From Xenoacremonium recifei (lineage: Eukaryota; Ascomycota; Sordariomycetes; Hypocreales; Nectriaceae): 64,000 nt of DNA. Shown here piece after piece: positions 55,941 through 64,000 of this stretch. The stretch spans positions 88,799-152,798 of the forward strand of contig WOFQ01000068.1 in assembly GCA_012184525.1 (NCBI GenBank), in the 5' to 3' direction. The notes beneath the pieces were generated by a model. That model was given only the letters and a program-made list of their open reading frames with translations, was not told where the DNA came from and did not search any database. Position 1 is the stretch's first letter. Each line of letters starts with the position of its first letter. A program made the translations under genes and the position numbers.

Positions 55941-57702
55941 TCAAGGTTTCTCCGTGCTGACGGAGTTTAAGACAGGCTCCACGGCCTCTAACGACTTTCG
56001 CGGAACGTGTGTGCAGTCGCCAATATATACACCATCCGTGTGTATATAACCGTCAAAGATCTCATCCACTTCTTCCATAGTCTTTCCCTTTGTTTCAACA
56101 AACCAGAACCAAATGATCGCGCAGATACCCACGTCCCATCCCGCGTTAAGGGCGTAATATCTCCAGCCGATGTTGTCCATGGCGATAGGTGTCGTGTATT
56201 GATTGAGAAAGCCGAAGGCATAGCAAGCCATTTGACCTACGGCAACCCCCCGTGCTCGCTGGGTATAGTTCAAAATCTCAGTAGGATAGACAAAAGTCAG
56301 CGGGTTAAATGCAAAGGCATATGAACCCGAGAAGAGATAGATCATAGCTACGTTCGCATAAGAAGCGGCAGTATTTGAACCGTCACCGAAAAGTGCTGTC
56401 AAGATACAGATGAGAACGAGTAGTACTACCATGACACATGAAATAGCAACTAGAGCTGGTAAGCGTTTTCGTGTCAAAGTATTAACATCAAATGACGGGA
56501 ACTTACAAAGAGTGGATTTTCTCCCTAGTCGTTCAATGAAGTAGCAGCCAGAAATGGCACAAAGGAAGCAAAATACGTTGACACCAATATTGACGACCAT
56601 CTGTGTGTACGTATCAACGAGACCGGCATCTTCAAACACGATCCCAGCATACGAACTGCGACCGCCAGTCAGTACACGTTTCTTAAGTTCGCCATGATAG
56701 TCACGCACGAGACAATATTACTTCCCGTGATTTGGGCAAAGATATTGAGCGCAATGACGATACCAAATCGGCGAAGATTTGGCTCTATGCTCTAGGTTAA
56801 ATGAAATATTTCGTGGGTTTTAGAGTAGTTGTTGCATACTTGGTGAGATCAATGATTTGAAACTTTGAGGCGTTGTTCGCTCAAAGTGGATAGTATCTCG
56901 AATCTCTTTATATTCCGCTTCGACAAATGGGTCGTTGACGTTGCCTCTGCCATGTAGCATGACCAACAGTCCGAATGCTTCCTCGTCACGATCTTGAGAT
57001 ATCAACCACCTTGGGCTCTCTGGCATCCAGAACAGGAGTGATAGACTCAAGATTGACGGTACAAGCTGTCCCTAAGAGGCAATTAGCATGCTCCACTACC
57101 ACAGGTGATACTACTTACGACAGATAACCCTCTCCAAGCCCACGTTGAGTTGATTTGATAAGTGGCTAGCGAGATGCAAGAAACAATGATAGCCGCAAAA
57201 TACCAAATTGCCATGTACACCCCGCCGAAAAAGGCTCTCTTTTTTGGATGAGCCATCTCCATTACCCATACAGGCGCAGCGGTCCCGTTAATAGTGATAG
57301 ATACGCCAAGGAGAAATCTGCCAACAAGAAATGCGGCTTCACGTGTTGCAGATGCTTGAATCGCTACAGCGACGACTGTAATTGCAGCGGAGGCCGCTAT
57401 GCCTATCTTACGACCCCATCGATCACAGAGCTGTCCAGCAAACAGGCCCGCAGCGACGGATCCAGCATTAATCATGGCTACGTTTAGGCCGATGAGATTG
57501 TCATCAAGGTGGAAGTCTAAATATTTTTAGTCAACGATATAATACTAACTATTTGTGTTGGGCTTCAGTCAAGCTTACATTCGGTATACTTGTCCACTAA
57601 ATTGAGATTATTCATCATGCTTTGATCGTATCCTTGAGTGCAGCCATTGAAGACTGCAGTCAAGAGGACCAAAGTCATCACATAGTCTCCTTTGTCAGGC
57701 AT
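55941..57702 (-). CDS. MFS sugar transporter (lactose-permease-like), paralogue of the gene at 29.7 kb
   Basis: Predicted 12-segment sugar importer. Six exons (57702-57579, 57516-57119, 57071-56840, 56784-56709, 56655-56507, 56455-55941) give 497 residues. An optional extra exon at 57769-57749 with a 46 bp intron would add seven N-terminal residues. Motifs are GCTQGYDQSMMNNLN at TM1, LCDRWGRKIG (motif A), PESPRWLISQDRDEEAF, NIVSSYAGIVF (at a splice junction), YFIERLGRKSTL, YPTEILNYTQRARGVA and ETKGKTME E at the end. The loop after PESPRW (DP-EAEYKEI-DTI) mirrors that of the protein encoded at 29,737-31,490. It is divergent from the phytanoyl-CoA-dioxygenase-like gene across 560 bp, which suggests a transporter-enzyme pair. 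Confidence 0.9.
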
Positions 57703-58259
57703 CTTAGAAATGAAATGTACAAAGCTCACGGTCGCAAGTCTCGTTTACTGTCTCCTGGTACGAATTCATGACGATGTATGCAGCATTTAAACTGGATGAG
57801 ACTACGGAGTATGGGGGTAGCAAGAGTGGATTGAATTCCTGAATGGCCTAGTACAGAGAAGCCTTAACTTACTGCGAAAATCTCTGTAGAGACAAATTTT
57901 GATTCGTTGACGGGTGAGATAGACCTCGGCCCCGAGCCCAAACTCCCCCGAGATCCTGAAAAGTGGAACGTTTCGAGTCTGGGTGAGATTCTCATCGGAC
58001 CCGGGACACAGTCCACCGAATAGACGGATAGCTATGGAGATAACCGGACCCTAGCAGTCGACGGCAACTAATTCCTAATTCATTCCAATGATTATAGTTA
58101 GTCGGAGTCACCAGAGTGGAACGATGAGCCAGAGTGATAGATATGGCAACAAGTGCTAAGGTTAGAAGTTTTTCTTCATATAATTCATTCTAACTGTAAG
58201 AATCCATGTTACGTCGTTCTGAATACTCATAGAATCTTCATCTTGCATCGACTCTCATC
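57703..58259. promoter_or_regulatory. Divergent promoter of MFS and PhyH-family genes
   Basis: A 557 bp region; may include the small first exon of the MFS gene (57749-57769). A TACGGAGTA-like motif lies near 57806. No operator recognised. Confidence 0.45.
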
Positions 58260-59497
58260 ATGCTGGCTCTTAGTGATGGCCCGCAGGTTATTAGACTCAC
58301 GGATGAAGAGCGTGATAGTGGTTTGATGGGCGATAAAAAGTTTTATGACGCGGTTGATGCCTTTTTCGTCGACGGCATAGTCGTTATCGAGAACGCCATC
58401 AACGTTGATATCATTGACAGATTGAATGATAGAATGCTACAAGACACCGAGAAAATCCTCAGCCGTGATTATAAGGCACAATACAAGTAATTAATCTTCC
58501 ATTTTATACCAAGGACTATCGCTGACTTTCGTAGTCACTTGAACGAAGACGCCTCGGTTGAAGGCGCTGTAAAGGGTGGGAATCTGTCGCAAGTCCCGCC
58601 TATCGAGAAAGGTATTTTGACATTTGTTCCCTTTTCCCATGTGAAGATTGTCGGACGAGACTGTAAAGTTAATCGTTTACTCCCAGAGTGGCTCTTTCCT
58701 CAAGTTTATGGAAACAAACACGGTGTTCGCATTATGTCAAGTGTCCTCGGCCCACGTCCTGAGGTTCATTTCATCCGATCCAACACTCTCTTAGCAACAA
58801 AGGACCGCCAGCTCGTTCATGCCGATATTCTTTGCCAGCACCCGGAGCATTCTTTTGGTATCGCATATAATACCTGTCTTGTTGATGTTGGACCCGAAAA
58901 TGGTACAACAGAGTTATGGCTGGGTACTCAAAACACCAACCTCAAGCATCATGTCAGAAACGGAGATCCTTCAATTGCTGAAGGGTGGCTGGAGGAAAGA
59001 AGAAAGGTTAGACCACCCTGTTACCCAAGGATCAAAAAAGGATCGATTGTCTTACGAGACTTGCGACTGTGGTAAGTCATCGGGTTTCCCTGGAGAAATG
59101 AGTATGATTCAGATCGTGACACCTGACTTTTTTGGCGAATTAGGCATGCTGGGATGCCGAACTATACAAATAAGCCTCGAATTATGCTTGCCATTGTCTA
59201 TTATGCCGCGTACGTAATTTGCAGCTCCTCATTTTGACATTTCTGGCTGTTTCGTATCAAAATAACCACAATAACAGTTGGTACAAAAACACTCTTCGTA
59301 CCGCTATGCCTGAGTCTCTGAAACCCTTGGTAGACGACATAGAGAAGGAGTCAAAGTCGAAGATTGCTGTGGAATGGGTATCCGATAAAGGCTACAACTA
59401 TCTCAACAATGAATTCAGTCGTAACTTTAGTTCTTCTCTTACCCCTTGGATTTGGGAAGAGATTCTTAAGATCGAGGCAAGGAAAGATACTAAGTAG
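58260..59497 (+). CDS. Phytanoyl-CoA dioxygenase (PhyH) family oxygenase
   Basis: Predicted Fe(II)/2-oxoglutarate-dependent hydroxylase of 324 residues. Five exons (58260-58486, 58535-58611, 58687-59071, 59144-59209, 59278-59497) join in phase. The N-terminus has FYDAVDAFFVDGIVVIENAI, the usual opening. The iron site is HAD in RQLVHADILCQHPEH, with the distal His in RLWHAGMPN formed across intron 3, and the oxoglutarate-binding Arg follows in NKPRIMLAIVYYA. LVDVGPENGTTELWLGTQN matches the fungal family. Substrates in this family range from fatty acyl-CoA to small metabolites and secondary products, so none is assigned. Its neighbours are a divergent sugar-type MFS gene and the cyclo-ligase-like gene. 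Intron 2 was recognised because reading through it breaks the family alignment. Confidence 0.88.
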
Positions 59498-59645
59498 TCA
59501 GAAGAGAAGATGAACTTCGCTTTTTCAATTGAGTCTCATCACTGCAGCACATTCATTCGACTTAATCAACGCTCTATTTATTCCAATTGATATAGAACCC
59601 TTATTCCTTTATCCCAGTGCATATTTGAGCCAAGTTGTAGTTCTA

Positions 59646-60401
59646 TCAAACTCGTTTCCCGCCCATTAACTTCAACTCCAGCAAAGGAGGAATACTTTCT
59701 AGCATCCCAGGCTGTAACATGGGCCAAAGAATGCCGCAAGACGGTTTGACAGCGTCAAAAACATTAACTACCCGCGTTGGCGTCACTACAACATCGCAGA
59801 CCGTATCAAATGGCTCTGGATACAGTTCCTCATCCAGGACCTGACAATCATGAACAACCCCAACCGCAATGGTTTCTTGGTTAATCACTCTTAGGGTATA
59901 CAACATTGCCCATTCTAGATCGAAGAAGCCGTGTCCTTTACCAAATCGAACTCCCCGAAGATTGATCGCACCCGTACCAGTGACCATCAACGGAATATGC
60001 CATCCCTTAGATGAAATATCTGCCAATGTCATGGACTGCCCAAAGGACTCCATTCCATCTAGCATGGCAGCGTATCGGTAGTCCTGGGGGGAAATGTGCT
60101 GCGGATTCAACACCCAAAATCCTCGACGAATAGCATATGTAGTGATCAACACTGTTTTCCCATCCTTGAGGGCTTGGAGCCGTAGCTTTTCGAGACAATT
60201 GTCTGGTGTTACGAAGAGCATGTTGCTCTTGATATAAGCCGGCAGCTGGGTCAGTCGATCGGTCGCGCGGTCCGAACCCTCAAAGTCGGCGATGAAGCTG
60301 CTGAAGTCGAAATGGTGGCGAGAATCTGGCCGTGCAACTTTGAGCAAAGGCTCCCAGACGCAAGAGCGGACGTCTATTTTTCCTTCAGCGAGACTCGCCA
60401 T
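59646..60401 (-). CDS. 5-formyltetrahydrofolate cyclo-ligase-like protein
   Basis: Single exon, 251 residues. The protein belongs to the FTHF cyclo-ligase (YgfA) superfamily, whose true members convert 5-formyl-THF to 5,10-methenyl-THF with ATP. Visible pieces are IKSNMLFVTPDNCLEKLRLQALKDGKTVLITTYAIRRGFW at the N-terminal half, the VTGTGAINLRGVRFGKGHGFFDLEWAML segment that holds the G-x-G-x-G-FxDLE core, and VHDCQVLDEELYPEPFDTVCDVVVTPTRV, as in the longer fungal and animal relatives. The order and loop lengths are closer to these uncharacterised relatives than to the short canonical enzyme, so the activity is uncertain. It is convergent with the PhyH-family gene (150 bp between stops). Confidence 0.82.
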   Translation of the reverse strand: MASLAEGKIDVRSCVWEPLLKVARPDSRHHFDFSSFIADFEGSDRATDRLTQLPAYIKSNMLFVTPDNCLEKLRLQALKDGKTVLITTYAIRRGFWVLNPQHISPQDYRYAAMLDGMESFGQSMTLADISSKGWHIPLMVTGTGAINLRGVRFGKGHGFFDLEWAMLYTLRVINQETIAVGVVHDCQVLDEELYPEPFDTVCDVVVTPTRVVNVFDAVKPSCGILWPMLQPGMLESIPPLLELKLMGGKRV

Positions 60402-60914
60402 CTTTTTCGCCTCGAGTTTATATGAAAGGGATTATAAGACAATTGGGCAAAACGGGAGAGCTTGGGGTGTTATTGGGAATTCGAAGTAAGGGCTGGGATC
60501 AACAGAAAGCTCCTCGGAGTATGAGTTTGATATGAGTTTCAATAAAGCGTGGAATTTATGGACATATTTCTCACGCTACCATCTGAGAATCTGCACCTCC
60601 TCTCTGATTTTCAGCATAACGAAACATCGGGCCAGTATTGCTAGGTCGGCCGAGTTATCCAGCTCACCCGAATCTATCTCAAGTCACGAAGGTGTCGTCA
60701 CACTGTGTATATCGCCACCACTGTCAATTATTGCCTTGTCTTTACTATCTGGGGCAATGCGTCACTTAGGAGAAAGCAGCTGAATGTTCGTTGAATACTC
60801 CAATATGTTTGTTTTCCAGCCGTCGACGCGTAGGCCGTCTCTATCTGAAAGAGTAATTTGGGACAGCCAATATTTAGATAGAAAATGGTTCTTTTCAGAG
60901 ATCCACCATCTGAG
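60402..60914. other. Intergenic region
   Basis: Promoter of the cyclo-ligase-like gene and 3' flank of the last Zn2Cys6 gene. No other feature. Confidence 0.5.
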
Positions 60915-63405
60915 TTACACTCCAAAAGTTTCCGCAAACCAAGCATCAAAATCGGCACCCACCAACTCTATATCCAAAGATGGCTCCGTGTTGAGACTAG
61001 AATCCCATCCTTCCCATGAAGCCCCCATGTGGATTGCATCTCCTGCAAAGAACTCGGACACAATTTTCTGGATGTCCAATTCCGGGTTATGGAAATCATC
61101 TCGGTTCAGGTCTCCTCTTATTGGTGTTTGTGTGTGCTCTTTGTTGTGCTCGTTTGTCGTACCGACGGAAAGCATTGTATCAATCAATTGGACACCACGG
61201 TGTGCTAAAATATCTCCACTCCTATTAGCCAAGCGCTCGCGTGTAGAATTGACCAGATCGTGGAATCTTTGATCTGCTCCAGGAAATTCTAACGCATCCT
61301 GTCCGCGCTGACTTGACAAAGCCTTCTGCGGGTAGAGTAAATGAAGACAGAGTATTATTGACGCTGTAACACAATAGGCTGAGTGTTCCCAAAGTGAAAT
61401 GTGATCATCGACAACAATATTGGCGTATTCCCGAGCAATCGTTGTAGCAGCGCTGACGCAAGTTGATCTTGTGTGAGGATAATAAGGTGTTTGAAAAGAG
61501 GCAAAAAGAAACGGACGATGGATCAGAATGATCTATCCAAGTTAACTTTGAAAGAACGACCAATATGCGTAAGGACTCACCTTCTCGGCTACGATGATGG
61601 CGATACTACGACGAGCCACGTCCAGCCACGGCTTGTCAACTATTTGCTGTGACATCCCCTCCCGAAGTAGAAAGAACGGGATGTCGGCTACAAGGCGACG
61701 CATATCTCGGTCCCCCCGTAGCACATCCTCATATTGCTCACGTATAGGTTTCCGACTCCAGAGCGGCCCAAGTTCGTCAAACAATCGTGGTACCAGCGTT
61801 GCCACTAACATCTCATTAGAGTCAAAATCACCTATTATTCGGATTGGCTTACGGTGCGATAGAGTTCGAACATATGTTGTCACAGTTGGGACCTTGTTGT
61901 CGTGTTCTTCTAAGTCATGGTCATCGCAATTTTTCGGAGGCTCGGTCAAGCAATGCTTAGGATTTATGTCTGTTTGGTCAGCGTAAGTTCTATAGTGACG
62001 TTATGGAACGGGAAGTTACTGTAGGAGTCCGTAAAACATAATCCAAAATGGTCTTGGATTACGAGCTGGCACCAAATTCGTTTACCAACCTCTCTCTCGA
62101 TAGCTTCATACCATCGCTCACTCTCTTGCATTTGCATCTCGATCAATGGGGGTTCGGTGATCTTATGTAGACCCATGCATTGTGAGAGTCGTATCGCAGC
62201 GGCAAGAAGCGTAGCATTCAGATCACTAAGGCCCAAGTTGGCGGTGACTTCGGTAGATATCAGAATGGCTTGAACGGAGTACACTGCGAAGGTCAGTGGA
62301 CCAGAGCACTTGAATGTTCGGGACCATACGCACTTGAGATCTGTTCCAAGAACTTCTCGCCATAAAGGACTTCAACCGTGGCCCTAAACAGCTGTTCTGG
62401 GGCATCCTCCGCGATGGCTTTGATGCAAATTAGTACCTAATAAGATGCTTTTAGATGTGAGAAGCTTACATATACCCAACTCCTCTTGAATCTTCGAACT
62501 GTTTTGAATGGACCATGACGTGCTCTGGGTTGTTAGCCTTGAAGACAAGCTCTGTCATGCAAACTCACACTCAGGACCGATAAGTACAGGGCCATCCACA
62601 GAGGATGAGGAAGTTTATTCGTGCTCCAAAATGCTTCGCACTGCTCTAGAAACGTGGGCGTATGCAAAACGCCATGATGCCAAGCCAAATGCGAGATGTG
62701 AAACTTGACTAGTTTCATAGAGCTTGGAAGAGACAGCAACTGGGCAGAACTGCTGCCTAGGTTCATAGAGTTGCTATACCAACGCGTAAGATGTAAGGAA
62801 TTACATCTTACTGAGGTCATCTCAGAGGAGCTGCGATATCCAAAGCAATCACAACGCCTATGAGGGTAGCAGCCACCATAATGCCGACCCCAAGCCAGAC
62901 TCTCTAAAGTGATTGGACTCGCGAAGGCAGAGGTGTGATTTGAGGACTTGTTGTTAAACTCGGAGGCTGGGTTTGCCACTGCTTTGGAATGGTAAGGTCT
63001 CTCCAAAGCCCACTCATCTCGCTGTGCACTTCTTGGGAAATTCGCTTTGGTACCGGAATTTCCGAGCTCGAGAGCACGTATTCTTGTGCTAATATCATCC
63101 GCAATGTCCTCAATCGTGACTCGAGGGGAACGCAGTTTTTTCTCGAGCTTTCTCAAGAAACTGAGTTCTTCGCCATGCTTTGTAATGACATTAGATACTA
63201 GCACTCTCTCTCGCTCACACTCTATGCCCGCCCTGATGCAGCGTGAGCAGGGGACTTGCTTGTCACATTTCACTTTACGTCGGGAACAGGCTGGGTGGAA
63301 GATACGTTAGGGGAAAAAAGACTTAAGAGGGATAGGAGACAATTTACCCATGCAAGCTAGGGGCTGACGTTGTGCAATGCGTGCTGCTGGAATGTGAGAA
63401 CTCAT
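60915..63405 (-). CDS. Zn2Cys6 transcription factor (paralogue of the one at 24.2-26.6 kb)
   Basis: Predicted regulator of 727 residues. Seven exons (63405-63348, 63290-62569, 62524-62476, 62417-62334, 62283-62020, 61969-61581, 61532-60915) join in phase. As in its paralogue, intron 1 splits the zinc cluster just after the first Cys (ACMACSRRKVKCD then KQVPCSRCIRAGIEC). Shared blocks are HHGVLHTPTFLEQCEAFW, PHPLWMALYLSVLS, YGEKFLEQIS, RLSQCMGLHKI, RIWCQLVIQDHFGLCFTDSY, NCDDHDLEE and KIILIHRPFLF. It has one intron fewer than the paralogue after the NCDDHDL block, and a longer last exon ending in an acidic, aromatic tail (ADFDAWFAETFGV) that could serve as activation domain. It probably controls the neighbouring PhyH/MFS genes; this is inferred from position. 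Confidence 0.87.
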
Positions 63406-63946
63406 GGCAGGAATGATGTGTTTCTTTGAAGCAAGGAATGAAGGCCAAAAGTTTGGGGTAGATGTCATTTTACAGCCCGCTTATTCCTCGGTAGGTTCTT
63501 ATCTTACACATGTCTTAGGCCCCGTGGAAATCCTCCTACCCTTATCGCTTAATAGGTATGCTCTTGAGCAAACATGCAACCCTTGGGATATAATACAGAG
63601 TACGAAGTAGTTCAAGGTTTAATTGTCATCATAAATCGTAAAACCACTATAGACCGACCGATATTGAACTTCTGAATGAATTTTTTTGGGCTTCACCCTA
63701 ATATTTTGTTAGCCTGGGATGATAGCAGATTAGCAAAACAATTCCAACTTCAACATTCCGTACGATGGGTAATTTTTCAACGGACAAGATGGCCAACGGG
63801 GAAAAAAATTGAAGACACTCATTTAGCTACTAAGAATTCGGGCTTTGTAACGAAAGATTTACTTTCATTGCAGTCAATAATGGATCGGAAGCGGTTTTGT
63901 TTGTGGCTCAGAGGGTTTGTTTTTGTTTGTTTTGTTTTATTAATTA
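63406..63946. other. Intergenic region upstream of the last Zn2Cys6 gene
   Basis: AT-rich, T-rich near 63900-63945. No coding region supported. The T run directly before the tRNA-like sequence would act as its Pol III terminator, because that gene reads on the minus strand. Confidence 0.5.
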
Positions 63947-64000
63947 ACGTCCTGCAGGAGTCGAACCTGCCTGTTCCCTGGAGGGACAAGAGGACGTGCT
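63947..64000 (-). tRNA. tRNA-like sequence at the window edge (3' part, identity unknown)
   Basis: Read on the minus strand, positions 63970-63954 form a perfect T arm (stem GCAGG/CCTGC, loop TTCGACT) with a full B-box match (GGTTCGACTCC). The 7-base 3' acceptor strand AGGACGT follows at 63953-63947, and a T run lies beyond. Upstream is a hairpin TGTCCC-TCCA-GGGAACA. It could be the long variable arm of a serine- or leucine-type tRNA cut by the window end. Alternatively ACGTCCT at 63997-63991, fully complementary to the acceptor strand, makes a short D-armless cloverleaf of about 52 nt. Confidence 0.5.

Noticed and set aside
61820..61860. Possible extra intron in the last Zn2Cys6 gene (GTAAGC after SHR), as in the paralogue
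   Set aside because: No acceptor gives a correct phase with a realistic intron length, while the frame is open and readable through.
1..64000. Search for a secondary-metabolite core gene (PKS, NRPS, terpene synthase) or CRISPR array
   Set aside because: No large multidomain enzyme or regular short-spaced repeats were seen; the transporters and regulators fit catabolic rather than biosynthetic clusters.

Overview
The window reads as nuclear DNA of a filamentous ascomycete (Pezizomycotina). Genes lie on both strands, are broken by 45-80 bp GT-AG introns with CTAAC/CTGAC-type branch sites, and belong to families typical of these fungi: Zn2Cys6 and DUF3425 regulators, many major facilitator superfamily (MFS) transporters, a Dug2-type WD40/M20 peptidase and an Ayr1-type reductase. 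No prokaryotic features (ribosome binding sites, operons, CRISPR) are present. I cannot name the genus. All spliced models were built by eye from splice signals, reading phase and family conservation.

Layout. 0.5-14 kb is a mostly conserved, GC-rich block with long intergenic spaces: a sugar permease, a conserved membrane-linked protein of unknown function, DUG2, a single-pass secreted/TM protein and an Ayr1-like SDR. At 14.4-14.9 kb there is a small three-exon gene for a secreted, probably GPI-anchored protein with two copies of a C-x2-HG-x-HWHCD motif. From about 15 kb the sequence turns AT-richer and looks accessory. 15-35 kb holds a VBA-like exporter, a Dal5-type anion transporter, a secreted arylsulfatase divergent from a bZIP/DUF3425 factor, a Zn2Cys6 factor, an amidase, a sugar-type MFS transporter, a second cytosolic AtsA-like arylsulfatase and an NAD-binding DUF1932 dehydrogenase. 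This looks like a sulfate-ester scavenging cluster. The sulfatase/bZIP promoter carries a perfect match to the CYS3 sulfur-control consensus.

35.7-46 kb begins with an MFS relic and then carries proline catabolism: proline dehydrogenase, a flavin-reductase-like protein, a Zn2Cys6 factor, P5C dehydrogenase and a divergent RidA/YjgF imine deaminase. The two enzymes together convert proline to glutamate. The Zn2Cys6 gene between them is the natural candidate regulator.

46-64 kb holds three more Zn2Cys6 regulators, two sugar-type MFS transporters, a HAL2-like bisphosphate nucleotidase divergent from a glycerophosphodiester phosphodiesterase, a phytanoyl-CoA-dioxygenase-family enzyme and a 5-formyl-THF cyclo-ligase-like protein. 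The last regulator (60.9-63.4 kb) and the MFS gene at 55.9-57.7 kb are paralogues of the regulator at 24.2-26.6 kb and the MFS gene at 29.7-31.5 kb, which suggests a duplicated regulator-transporter module. The window ends in a tRNA-like sequence on the minus strand.

The points most worth following are the sulfatase cluster with its CYS3-type site, the duplicated module, the extended proline cluster, and the HWHC-motif protein.
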